This document shows positions 15,225-23,651 of a stretch of DNA of 64,000 bases, in pieces. The DNA lies in contig NZ_CP108356.1 in the NCBI RefSeq assembly GCF_036237315.1, positions 5,337,501 to 5,401,500 of the forward strand. Reading direction: 5' to 3'. This DNA is from Streptomyces sp. NBC_01351. Its GTDB lineage: Bacteria > Actinomycetota > Actinomycetes > Streptomycetales > Streptomycetaceae. The first letter of the stretch is position 1. The number at the start of each line of letters is the position of its first letter. The notes under the pieces were generated by a model. The model was not told where the DNA came from. It ran no database searches and was given only the letters and a program-made list of their open reading frames with translations. A program made the translations under genes and the position numbers.

Positions 15225-15761
15225 GTGATCTGCTACGGACCGGCCGTCCTCGACCTCGCGGACGAACTGGTCGACGCCTACGCCGACGTCTTCTCCGCCC
15301 CGCCGTGGAACGAGGACGAAGAAACCATTCGCCAGTTCGCGTCCCGCCTCCAGGCCGACAGTCGGCGCCGTGGATTCCGTACGGCCCTCGCCCAGTCGGC
15401 GACCGGCATCGACGGCTTCGCCACGGGCTGGGTCACCCCGGCCGCCTTCCCCAAGGACCGCGCGTACGCCCAGGTCGCGGCGCAACTCGGGCCCGCCCGC
15501 GTCCGGGAACTCCTGACCGGAGCCCTGGAGATCGACGAACTCGCGGTACGCCCCTACGCGCGCGGGCGTGGCACCGGCCGGGCCCTGCTCACCGAGATCA
15601 CCGCCGACGCCCCGGACCGGCGGGCCTGGCTGCTGACCTCCCGCCTCGCCACCGACACGGTGGCGACGTACCGCCGCCTGGGCTGGCACGAGGTCTCCGC
15701 CCTCCCCGGCACGGAGACGGGAGTGATCGTCTTCCTGTCCCCGGACCACCCGAACCGCTGA
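15225..15761 (+). CDS. GNAT family N-acetyltransferase
   Basis: 178 residues from GTG 15225, preceded by AGGAG ten bases upstream. Acetyl-CoA-binding motif A is seen as LEIDELAVRPYARGRGTGRALLTEI, with the R-G-x-G-x-G/A core slightly altered to RGRGTGRA. The end WLLTSRLATDTVATYRRLGWHEV matches the GNAT C-terminal strand-helix. The N-terminal half includes the hydrophobic DGFATGWVTP strand. The substrate cannot be deduced; this subgroup (ADVFSAPPWNEDE near the N-terminus) is common in Streptomyces without known function. The same frame is open upstream to 14805, but that stretch lacks family similarity. Confidence 0.88.
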   Translation: MICYGPAVLDLADELVDAYADVFSAPPWNEDEETIRQFASRLQADSRRRGFRTALAQSATGIDGFATGWVTPAAFPKDRAYAQVAAQLGPARVRELLTGALEIDELAVRPYARGRGTGRALLTEITADAPDRRAWLLTSRLATDTVATYRRLGWHEVSALPGTETGVIVFLSPDHPNR

Positions 15762-15797
15762 CGGGTACGCCGTTCCGGAACCGGGCATACCCGCCGC

Positions 15798-16787
15798 ATG
15801 ATCACCGCACAGCAGCCCAGGGTGGCCCGTCGGCAACTCGGCCTGGCCACCCGGCACCAGTTGGTCACGGCCGGAGTCCCCGACGGCACGATCACTTCCC
15901 GCACCCGCCCGGGCGGCCCCTGGCAGCGCTTGCTGCCGCGCGTCTACTTCCTCCAGACCGGCCCACCGGACCGCCGTCAGTGCGCCCTCGCCGCAGTCCT
16001 GTACGCCGCCGAGCCCGCCTCGGACCCGCTGGCCGGCGACACGGCCGCCCTCACGGGCGGCGCCGCCCTCGCCCTGCTCGGCATCCGCGAGGCCCCGTAC
16101 GCTCCGGCCGACGTACTGATCCGCGCCCCGCGGAGGCTCACCGCCACCGCCGAGGTCCGCCCGCTCGCCACCTCCCGCTGGCCGGGCACGATCAACGTCT
16201 CCGGCATCCCCGCCACCCGTCCCGTCCGCGCGGCGGCCGACTTCGCCGCCCGCGCCGACCGCCCCGACCGGATCCGTGCGGTCCTCGCCCACGTCGTCCA
16301 GGCCGGCTGGTGCCACCCCCGCGACCTGCACGCCGAACTCCGCGCCGCCCGCCTCCTCACCCACCCCGCCGTCCGCGCCGCCGCGGCGGAACTCCTCGCG
16401 GGAGTCCGCTCCATCGCGGAGGCCCAGGCCCGCGACACGCTCTCCGCGACGGACCTCCCGCCCCCACTGTGGAACGCCCGCCTCCACACCCCGGACGGCA
16501 CCTTCCTGGCCAGCCCGGACGCCTACTGGCCCGACGAGGGCGTCGCCCTGGAGATCGACTCGGCGGAGTACCACTACACCCGCGACTCCTGGCACGCCAC
16601 GCTGCGCCGCCGCCTGCGTCTGGAGTCCCACGGCATTCTGGTGGTCAGCGCCACCCCGTCGATGATCCGCGACACCCCGAAGGAAGTCCTCGCGGCCCTG
16701 CGCGCCTTCCTGACCCTGGCCGCCACCCGCCCGACCCCGCCGACGGCCCTCGCCCGCGGGCACCGGCAGCCACCGCTCCCGCTCTGA
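15798..16787 (+). CDS. AbiEi-like winged helix plus DUF559-like nuclease-fold protein
   Basis: 329 residues from ATG 15798. The N-terminus (ARRQLGLATRHQLVTAGVPDGTITSRTRPGGPWQRLLPRVYFL) resembles the winged-helix start of AbiEi-type transcriptional antitoxins. The C-terminal domain has LASPDAYWPDEGVALEIDSAEYHY followed by RRRLRLESHGILVV, the pattern of DUF559/Vsr-like endonuclease folds (Asp plus Glu-x-Asp). Such fusions are numerous in Actinobacteria and are often called type IV toxin-antitoxin AbiEi-domain proteins. No toxin gene lies beside it. Its position next to vsr and the methyltransferase operon may be chance or may extend the defence island. Confidence 0.7.
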   Translation: MITAQQPRVARRQLGLATRHQLVTAGVPDGTITSRTRPGGPWQRLLPRVYFLQTGPPDRRQCALAAVLYAAEPASDPLAGDTAALTGGAALALLGIREAPYAPADVLIRAPRRLTATAEVRPLATSRWPGTINVSGIPATRPVRAAADFAARADRPDRIRAVLAHVVQAGWCHPRDLHAELRAARLLTHPAVRAAAAELLAGVRSIAEAQARDTLSATDLPPPLWNARLHTPDGTFLASPDAYWPDEGVALEIDSAEYHYTRDSWHATLRRRLRLESHGILVVSATPSMIRDTPKEVLAALRAFLTLAATRPTPPTALARGHRQPPLPL

Positions 16788-16820
16788 CTCGGCCGATGGC
16801 GGGCGGTTCACAATGGTGGC

Positions 16821-17267
16821 GTGAAGAAATTGGCGACGACGGCCACCGTGCGCACGCGAATGAGCCGCCAGAAGAGCCGCGATACCGGCGTGGAAGTGGC
16901 CCTGCGCAAGGCGTTGCACGCCAGGGGAGCGCGGTACCGGATCCACCGGAAGCCGGTGAAGGGCGTGCGGCGCGAGGCAGACATCGTGTTCGGGCCCGCG
17001 CGCGTGGCCGTGTTCGTGGACGGCTGCTTCTGGCACGGCTGCCCCGTGCACGCCACGTGGCCGAAGAACAATGCCGAGTTCTGGCGCACCAAGATCGAGG
17101 GGAACCGGCGTCGGGACCTGGACACCGACGTGCGGTTGGCCGAGGCCGGCTGGTTGGCCGTGCGGGTCTGGGAGCACGAGGGGGCGGACGAAGCGGCTGC
17201 GCGCGTGCTGGACGTCGTCGCGAGTCGGCGCGTGGGCGCGAGCGCGGGCCCGGAGGCCGGAGCGTGA
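16821..17267 (+). CDS. vsr: Very short patch repair endonuclease (Vsr)
   Basis: Nicks beside T:G mismatches formed when 5-methylcytosine deaminates, so it protects sites modified by a partner methyltransferase. The 148-residue product has the Vsr layout RTRMSRQKSRDTGVEVALRKALHARG, then RIHRKPVKGVRREADIVFGPARVAVFVDGCFWHGCPVH, and the C-terminal LAEAGWLAVRVWEHE. Asp54 and His72 correspond to catalytic residues of E. coli Vsr. The start is GTG 16821. It is convergent with the methyltransferase operon and ends 34 bp from it. The nearby intact Dcm-type enzyme is its obvious partner. Confidence 0.95.
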   Translation: MKKLATTATVRTRMSRQKSRDTGVEVALRKALHARGARYRIHRKPVKGVRREADIVFGPARVAVFVDGCFWHGCPVHATWPKNNAEFWRTKIEGNRRRDLDTDVRLAEAGWLAVRVWEHEGADEAAARVLDVVASRRVGASAGPEAGA

Positions 17268-17300
17268 GGTGAGCGCCGCCTCCGTCCGTGCCCCGGTCCG

Positions 17301-18581
17301 TCAGCTGTTGTGGGCCAGGAAGGTGTGGATCGCCTTCGCCAGCGTGCTGCCGAGGCCGACGGGGACGGCGTTGCCGATCTGACGGGCGATCTCGATCTTG
17401 GTTCCGTACCACTTGAAGGTCTCGGGGAACCCCTGGATGAGCGCGGCCTCGTAGTGCGTGATCGGGCGGTCCTCCGTCGGGTGCAGGTAGCGGCCCTTCT
17501 CGGGCTTGAAGAACTCCGTCCGGATCGTCACCGAGGGCGTGTGCGGCCGCATGCGGCCCATGACGTCGCCCGATCCGGAATTGTGGTTGTCCCAGCTCTC
17601 GGTGGAGAGGTAGAACTCCTGCCCCTTCAAACGGCCGTATCCCTTGTCGGTGGAGAGACGGATCCGGCCGGTCCGGTCGAGGCGGTAACTGACCCCGCGG
17701 AGATCGTTCCGGTTTCCGCCGTTCTTCTTGATCGCCATGTACCGGGCGCGGGAGAGATCCTCCGGGTTCCGGCCGAAATGGAGATCGGTCGTGAGGTAGT
17801 GCCCGGGGACGGCGCCGGCGGAATCCGCCTCGTCGCGCGGATCGGGCATGCGCTCCAGGACCGGGCGGTTCGCGGAGACGTCGAAGACCTTCGACACCGG
17901 AACCCAGCGCGGCAGCGCCTGACCACCGGTGACGGAGTCGAAGAGGGTGTCCTGCGCCTCGTCGGTCACGTACCCGTTCTTGTGGTGCGTCGGTACCGGG
18001 TGCTCCAACGGCCGGGTGAAGTCCTTGTGGGTGCAGATCACGATGACCCGACGGCGTGCCTGCGGGACCCCGTAGTCGGCGGCGTTCATCACGGCGGGCA
18101 CCACCGTGTAGTCGTGCAGCGGATGCCCGGGCGTCGTCGAAGCGGAGAGCAGCTCCGCGTACTGGGGGGACTTCAGGAAGCGGTCCACGTTCTCGATGAC
18201 GAACACCTTGGGGTGGACCTTGGCCACCACCCGCACGTACTCCTGCCAGAGCTCGTTGCGGGGATCCGTCGGATCCTCCTTGCCGAGCCCGGAGAAGCCC
18301 TGGCAGGGCGGACCGCCCATGATCACGTCGACCTGGCCCTTGAAGGGGGTGGGATCGAATCCCGCGATGTCACCGGCGAAGACGTGCGCACCACCGAAAT
18401 TGGCCGCGTACGTGGCCGCTGCGGCCCGGTCGAATTCGACGGCGGCGACCGAGGTGAACGGGCTCGCCGTCCCTTCGGGGGTGTACAGGCTGAATCCGGA
18501 AGAGAAGCCACCAGCCCCGGCGAACAGGTCCATGACGCGGATCTGCCCAGGTAGAGACGGCTGGAGCTGCTTTCTGGTCAT
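17301..18581 (-). CDS. dcm: DNA (cytosine-5) methyltransferase, catalytically complete
   Basis: Transfers methyl from S-adenosylmethionine to C5 of cytosine at a specific site. The 426-residue protein from ATG 18581 has motif I DLFAGAGGFSSGF (18-30), motif IV GGPPCQGFSG with catalytic Cys93, motif VI VFVIENVDRF, motif VIII PQARRRVIVI, a long target-recognition region, and motif X ARQIGNAVPVGLG. It is the last gene of the minus-strand operon and starts 56 bp after the second methyltransferase. It presumably protects host DNA from the ATPase/nuclease genes upstream, and Vsr repairs its deaminated sites. Target sequence unknown. Confidence 0.95.
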   Translation of the reverse strand: MTRKQLQPSLPGQIRVMDLFAGAGGFSSGFSLYTPEGTASPFTSVAAVEFDRAAAATYAANFGGAHVFAGDIAGFDPTPFKGQVDVIMGGPPCQGFSGLGKEDPTDPRNELWQEYVRVVAKVHPKVFVIENVDRFLKSPQYAELLSASTTPGHPLHDYTVVPAVMNAADYGVPQARRRVIVICTHKDFTRPLEHPVPTHHKNGYVTDEAQDTLFDSVTGGQALPRWVPVSKVFDVSANRPVLERMPDPRDEADSAGAVPGHYLTTDLHFGRNPEDLSRARYMAIKKNGGNRNDLRGVSYRLDRTGRIRLSTDKGYGRLKGQEFYLSTESWDNHNSGSGDVMGRMRPHTPSVTIRTEFFKPEKGRYLHPTEDRPITHYEAALIQGFPETFKWYGTKIEIARQIGNAVPVGLGSTLAKAIHTFLAHNS

Positions 18582-18636
18582 GAGGGTCAAGTGTAATCAC
18601 CGAGCCGGGGCCCCACGGCGCCGTTCGCGCGGCCGA

Positions 18637-19623
18637 TCAGGCTCGTAGTGCGGCGGCGACGGCCGCGCCCAGCACGCGTCCCACGGGCGGTGGCGAGGCA
18701 TGGCCCACCTGCCGGTACATCGCGGTCTTGCGGCCCTCGATCCGCCACGAGGGAGGGAACCCCTGGAGCAGTGCGGCCTGGGCCACGGTCAGCGGCATCA
18801 TGCCCGCCCGACCGAGCTCCGGATCCCAGTGGAAACCGGCGTCCGGCACGGCGTCCGCCACCGTCGCCCCGTCGATCCCCATGCGTGCCCACGCGCGCTT
18901 GGACCCCGTCGGTCCCAGGTCCGCGCCGCCGCGTTCCCAGGAACCGCCGACGAGGGTGGGGGCGGGCTGGTCGGCCTGCGCCGCCCACCTGCGCGCCTCG
19001 GCCCAGCCGCCGGCGGACATCGATTCCAGCAGGGCCTCGCCGACCGTCCTGTGCGGATCGGTCGTCGGAGCCGGCTGGACGAAGGCGTCGAGCAGGTCGC
19101 CCTTGAAAGCCACCAGAATTCCCTGACGGCGGGTTTGCGGAACGCCGAAATCGGCCGCGTTCAGGACGAACCACGTATGCCGATAGCCCAGGTGCGACAG
19201 CTCCTCCGTGACGTAGGAGCGGATCGCCTCGTAGGCGGGCTTCGTCGCCAGGTCGGGCACGTTCTCCACGAGTACGGCCCTGGGCTGCACGCCGTGCAGC
19301 AGCAGCATCGTGGCCCGCAACAGTTCGAGTTCGGGCTCGCTGTCCCGGCGTGCCGCGGTGGCCGCCGCCTTCACCCGCGGCAGGCCCGCCGAGAGCAGGT
19401 CCACGTCGTAGGTCTCGGTGTGCTCGACCGGGTCGAAGTCGAGCAGGTTCGTTTCGAGGACGTTCCAGGAGGAACGGTTGGCACGCAGGGTGCGGCACGC
19501 GACCTCGCGGTTGTCGAGCAGGAGGACGGGGTCGAAGCCGGCCTCCTCGAGCCCCAGCGCCAGTCCACCGGCGCCCGAGCAGATGTCCAGGGAGCGGAGC
19601 CGTCCCGTGGTGTCCGTGTTCAT
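18637..19623 (-). CDS. Cytosine methyltransferase-like protein without catalytic Cys
   Basis: 328 residues with a clear C5-methyltransferase fold: motif I LDICSGAGGLALGLEEAG (12-29), motif VI AVLVENVPDL (Glu120), motif VIII DFGVPQTRRQG, and motif X YRQVGHASPPPVG. Where the catalytic loop should read G-x-P-Cys-Q it reads SAGLPRVKAAATA, so the catalytic Cys is Arg83 and the following Gln/Ser are also gone. It is therefore unlikely to methylate alone. It lies between the Z1 gene and the intact methyltransferase, suggesting a specificity or structural subunit. The start ATG 19623 has a GGGGGCGGC site. The rest of the frame is clean, so this is not simple decay. Confidence 0.85.
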   Translation of the reverse strand: MNTDTTGRLRSLDICSGAGGLALGLEEAGFDPVLLLDNREVACRTLRANRSSWNVLETNLLDFDPVEHTETYDVDLLSAGLPRVKAAATAARRDSEPELELLRATMLLLHGVQPRAVLVENVPDLATKPAYEAIRSYVTEELSHLGYRHTWFVLNAADFGVPQTRRQGILVAFKGDLLDAFVQPAPTTDPHRTVGEALLESMSAGGWAEARRWAAQADQPAPTLVGGSWERGGADLGPTGSKRAWARMGIDGATVADAVPDAGFHWDPELGRAGMMPLTVAQAALLQGFPPSWRIEGRKTAMYRQVGHASPPPVGRVLGAAVAAALRA

Positions 19624-19692
19624 GCCGCCCCCTGGGTCCCGGCGCGGGCGGCGGTGGGACGGCTGACCGTCCCACCGCCGCCATGCCCGGGA

Positions 19693-22674
19693 TCAACTCT
19701 TGTCGATCTCCGTGACGTCGATGATCGCACCGGCCTTGGAGGAGATCGTCGTGAACTGGACGACCTGCCCGTTCGCGCTGTGGGCCGATGCCGGCGCCAC
19801 GAAGGTGAACGCCGTGACGATCCGGCTCGCGTCGACCCGTCGATCCGCGCCGATGGAGCCCTGATGGGCCGACTCGATGACGGGGTACAGGACGATCGCG
19901 CCACGGCGGTCGGCCACGAGGGCCTCCGTGGCCCCGTCGCCCGAGGAGCCCAGGGCCCCCGCGATCCGGTGGGCCACCCCACGGTGCTTCTTGTCGCTGA
20001 TCGCTCCGAAGAGGGGTCCCCGCTCGGCGCGGCGGTCACGCGAGAACCACGAGTACGACCGGCCCGCCGAGCCGAGGGTGACGGTCTTGGCCTCCGAGCC
20101 CGAGGCGTGCTGCGGAGCCAGTACGACCCAGTCGTCCACCTTGCCCGCTTGGGTGATCTCCGAGAGGTACCGGAGGTGCGGAAGGAACTGCTCCGGAACC
20201 TCCCAGCGCAGATCGCGGAGGGTGTCCAGGATCGTGGCGGCGGGGAAGATCCCGCTCAGGGCGCGGAAGCGGTGGACGAGGTTGCCCTCGTCCGGGAAGT
20301 GGTACCCGTACGTGGTCGCCTGCGAACCGAGGGATTCGAGGTACGGAAGCCACAGCTCGGTGTTGTGCCGGAGGTCTTCGCCCTTCTGTGGATAGGCGGT
20401 GGGCTCCTCCCAGCACCCGGCGGACCGTACGAGCACCAGCCTGGCGTTGTACATCTTGTTCGGGCTCGCCGGCCTCAGCCACGGCAGGTGCTGGGACACC
20501 AACGGAGGGATCTCGGCGGGCGTGATCTGCGGCCGACCGTCCACCATCGCCGCATACCTGCGCAGCTCCGAACGGAATGCCTCCTCGTCGAGGCAGATCG
20601 CCTGGAAGGCGTCGTACAGATCGACCTCGGTCCGCCCCATGGTCTCCCTGCGCCCGAGGTAGAGACGTACGAGATCGCGGTATCCCCGGCGGAATCCGAA
20701 CCAGCGCCCCATCTGCATGAGCGTGGAGGCGTTTCCGGCCCGACGGCGGAAGAACGACACGGTCAGCCCCTCGACCGTGAACCCGCGTGCCAGCTTCTGG
20801 CCCCCGATGAGGATCTTCCAGACAGGCCGCTTGTCGAAGTCGGCCTCGCCCGTCTCCAGGTCCTTGTCGCCGTTCACGACGATGATCGGTTGACCGTCAC
20901 CGCCGATGCGTACGCTCGCCGGCCCGACGTAGCGCATCAACTCGTCGTAGGAGGCGGGTACCGCCTGCCCGTCGGCGCGGACCCGCGACACCGGGGCGAC
21001 GTCCGTCTCGAAGAGCTTCCGCAGCCGCTCGTGCCCGCGGGGGCCGGTGTAGCCCGCGTCGTGCCACAGGTTCAGGACCCGATCGTGCAGATCACGGTGG
21101 ATTCCCGTGCGCACCGACTCGTGAACGAGCATCGTGTGGTGCTCGAAGTAGCCGTCACCGAGGCCGCCCGCGTCCTCCCGGTACAGCTTCATCGCGGCCG
21201 TCAGCACGAACATGTCCATGGCCTGCCGCAGGCAGGTGTCGTCCTCCGCGTCGTCGACGATGTCCCGGACGTGGGCCTTCTCGTTGGAGTTCGCGACGGT
21301 GCGCTCGTGCTCCTCCACCTCACCGTCCAGATCGTGGAAGTCGCGCGCGCCCATGTATCCGTCGGGGCGGGGCAGGGAGATGAGGAAGTCCTTGGGGAAG
21401 ATGTCCTCGGTGTCGCTCGGGTCAACGAAGACGTTCGCGAAGGGCGTCGCCGTGTAGCCCACGTACTGCGCGCGCGGCAGCATGTTCAGCAGCTTCGAGA
21501 TCTGCTCGTTGATCGCGCTGCGCCGGACGTCCGGCTTGGAGGTGTTGACCGAGGCCTCGTCCGACTCGTCGTCGATGATCAGGACGGGGATCTCCGCCAG
21601 CGGGGTCTTGATCTTTCCCAGGTCCTTGACGAGCTTGGCCAGCACCGTCTTGTTCTTCTTGACCACCATCAGGCGTGCCGACGAGCGGTGCAGGTTCTCC
21701 CGGTCGTACAGCGGAAGGGCCGGTTCCCGCTTCTCGAACTCCAAGGCGGTGATGCCCTGCAGCAGGCTCTTGTAGTCGTCGTCCCGCGTGGTCATCCGCA
21801 CGATGTCGAACGCCCCGAGCGCGGACGGAAGACTGCCGTGGGACACGAACTTCCCGGCCGCCCAGGCCGGGTCGTCGGCATAGTCCGATTCCAGCTCGCC
21901 GGCTCCGCGCAGGATGTTCTCCTTGCCGACGAGTTCCATGTCGAGGCGCCGCTGGGTCTGGGCGCGCAGCATGTTGAGCGTTCCCCCGAGAACGATCACC
22001 AGGCGGTAGCCCGCGTCCACGGCCTTGGCCATGACACCCGTGAAGTTCGCGGTCTTCCCGGACTGCACGTAGCCCACGACGAGACCCTTGGACTGGTACA
22101 CCTCCGAGTCCGTCGGGTCGGCCAGCCGTTCGACGACCTGGTCGGTCGCCGCGTCCAAGGCGGCCACGGCATCGGCCGGCCACCCCTTGGCGGCGAGCAG
22201 CCCGCGATAGGCCGGCCAGTAGTGGGGGCGGCTGAGCTGGGACTGGGGCGTGTACCAGGGCTTGTGCTCCGGGCTGATCACCACGGAACCCGCCGCCTTC
22301 GACACGGGAATCAGCCCGTCGAGCAGCACGCGCGTCGCCTCGTCCAGCTTCAGCAGGCGATGGACCTCGGCCCGGCGCTCGTCCGTGCGCGGCGGGGTGT
22401 CGGTCCAGGTCGGCCGGTCGGAGTAGTCCCATCGCGTGAGTTGCCTGCGCCAGAGCTCGACCAGCTGATGCGTCGAGCGGGCCTCCTTCAGCGCCGCCTG
22501 GAAGTCCGCCTCGTGGGCGTACGCCGCGGCTTCCGGGGCCATGTCCTCGGCCTGGTACACGAGGGCGCGGGCCAGGTTCTTCGGCTTGCTGCCGTCGAGG
22601 TCGGCCAGTACGGCACTGTGCAGTTCGAGCCGGAGGGTTTCGCTGTTCGTCAATTCGGGGTCCTCGTCGGGCAC
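19693..22674 (-). CDS. Z1 domain superfamily II helicase-like ATPase
   Basis: 993 residues. P-loop VGYVQSGKTANF (Walker A at 201-208) and Walker B LIIDDESDEAS (about 365-375) mark the Z1-type helicase core. Further motifs are YVGYTATPFANVFVDPSD (motif III) and QKLARGFTVEGLTVSFFRR with QMGRWFGFRRGY (motifs V/VI with an arginine finger). Z1 ATPases occur in restriction-like gene sets with MutL/MORC-type ATPases and cytosine methyltransferases, where they are thought to translocate on DNA. The GTG start at 22674 overlaps the PD-(D/E)XK gene by 25 bp, showing tight coupling. Confidence 0.92.
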   Translation of the reverse strand: MPDEDPELTNSETLRLELHSAVLADLDGSKPKNLARALVYQAEDMAPEAAAYAHEADFQAALKEARSTHQLVELWRRQLTRWDYSDRPTWTDTPPRTDERRAEVHRLLKLDEATRVLLDGLIPVSKAAGSVVISPEHKPWYTPQSQLSRPHYWPAYRGLLAAKGWPADAVAALDAATDQVVERLADPTDSEVYQSKGLVVGYVQSGKTANFTGVMAKAVDAGYRLVIVLGGTLNMLRAQTQRRLDMELVGKENILRGAGELESDYADDPAWAAGKFVSHGSLPSALGAFDIVRMTTRDDDYKSLLQGITALEFEKREPALPLYDRENLHRSSARLMVVKKNKTVLAKLVKDLGKIKTPLAEIPVLIIDDESDEASVNTSKPDVRRSAINEQISKLLNMLPRAQYVGYTATPFANVFVDPSDTEDIFPKDFLISLPRPDGYMGARDFHDLDGEVEEHERTVANSNEKAHVRDIVDDAEDDTCLRQAMDMFVLTAAMKLYREDAGGLGDGYFEHHTMLVHESVRTGIHRDLHDRVLNLWHDAGYTGPRGHERLRKLFETDVAPVSRVRADGQAVPASYDELMRYVGPASVRIGGDGQPIIVVNGDKDLETGEADFDKRPVWKILIGGQKLARGFTVEGLTVSFFRRRAGNASTLMQMGRWFGFRRGYRDLVRLYLGRRETMGRTEVDLYDAFQAICLDEEAFRSELRRYAAMVDGRPQITPAEIPPLVSQHLPWLRPASPNKMYNARLVLVRSAGCWEEPTAYPQKGEDLRHNTELWLPYLESLGSQATTYGYHFPDEGNLVHRFRALSGIFPAATILDTLRDLRWEVPEQFLPHLRYLSEITQAGKVDDWVVLAPQHASGSEAKTVTLGSAGRSYSWFSRDRRAERGPLFGAISDKKHRGVAHRIAGALGSSGDGATEALVADRRGAIVLYPVIESAHQGSIGADRRVDASRIVTAFTFVAPASAHSANGQVVQFTTISSKAGAIIDVTEIDKS

Positions 22675-23651
22675 GGAAGACGGAATTCGGTGAGGTCGAC
22701 CGGCGAGCCGGGCACCGAGCTGAGATGGGTCACGTCCATGCGGTAGTCGATCGACGAGACGTGCTCTCGTACGGAGAGCGGAATCATCGACTCGGTCAAC
22801 CGCGGCAGCTGATCGGCCGGGACGAGCAAGGGCGCCGTGCGCAGGGTCCAGCGCTCGTCGTCCGGGTCGCCCTCGCTCCAGCCGCCGGCCGCGAGAGCGT
22901 CTTCGAGGCGTACGGACGCGATGCGGTCCGCCGCGCGGGCGTCACGGATCACCTCGGCCACCGACTCGCGCAGGGAGCACCCGCCGAGGCCACCGCGCGT
23001 CAGTTGGAGAGAGGCGAACCACAAGGGTCGCCCGGGGGTTTCCGTGAGCTGGTGCACCCCGTGAACCGTGTGCCGACGCACCTCGGAGGCGGTGGTCTTC
23101 ACCTCGAGATCGGCGCCGGGCAGTCCGAAGTCGTGCTGCTCCCCCTTCGGGCCGGTCCACGAATCGACCGCCCGGGCCCACCCGTGGGAGCGGGCCACGG
23201 CGTACAGCACCGCGAGTTCGCCGTGCAGCCCGATACGACGCTCCACTCCGAGGCCGCGCGGCCGGTCGAGCAGCCGACCCCAGGCGTGGACCGTCTCTTC
23301 GAAGGCCTGCGCGAGGTCCCGCTCGCCGGTGACGACGCGGTCGGCGACGGCGATGAGCAGATCGTGGAAATCGCGCATCAGCCCCACGTGGGTGGTGCGG
23401 ATGCGAGCCATCCGAGTTCCGTCGCGCCACACCTGGTCGATGGCCACCGCCGGGAGCGACGAGCGCGGGGGCTGCTGGTGGCGGTCGAGTTCCACCTGTA
23501 GGGAGATCTCCTGCCCGCCGTCCCCGATCTCGTACCAGACCGTGCGTTCCGAGATCGGCGCGGAGAGCCGGTAGCCGGCGGCCTGCCGCGCCCCGAGATA
23601 GTGTTCGACGGTCGACCAGGGGAGTTCCGGGGATCCTCCGGCGTCAGTCAT
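22650..23651 (-). CDS. PD-(D/E)XK motif protein (DUF4420), putative nuclease subunit
   Basis: 333 residues. The core GVERRIGLHGELAVLYAV (Glu145), then EQHDFGLPGADLEVKTT with Asp174, Asp181 and the ExK of Glu183-Lys185, is the restriction-endonuclease fold signature as found in DUF4420 proteins. It is predicted to cut DNA within the complex and is the only obvious nuclease in the operon. It overlaps the upstream ATPase gene by 8 bp and the downstream Z1 gene by 25 bp, so the three are probably translated together. The start is taken at ATG 23651, the overlap point. Confidence 0.9.
   Translation of the reverse strand: MTDAGGSPELPWSTVEHYLGARQAAGYRLSAPISERTVWYEIGDGGQEISLQVELDRHQQPPRSSLPAVAIDQVWRDGTRMARIRTTHVGLMRDFHDLLIAVADRVVTGERDLAQAFEETVHAWGRLLDRPRGLGVERRIGLHGELAVLYAVARSHGWARAVDSWTGPKGEQHDFGLPGADLEVKTTASEVRRHTVHGVHQLTETPGRPLWFASLQLTRGGLGGCSLRESVAEVIRDARAADRIASVRLEDALAAGGWSEGDPDDERWTLRTAPLLVPADQLPRLTESMIPLSVREHVSSIDYRMDVTHLSSVPGSPVDLTEFRLPCPTRTPN

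Noticed and set aside
12583..15228. Plus-strand frame of about 880 codons from the inverted repeat through the DUF445 gene
   Set aside because: It runs through repeats and an out-of-frame copy of the DUF445 gene, with no recognisable domain.
18700..22746. Plus-strand open frame of about 1350 codons opposite the methyltransferase-like and Z1 genes
   Set aside because: The opposite strand has intact motifs and gene overlaps. This frame shows no domain and is a codon-bias shadow.
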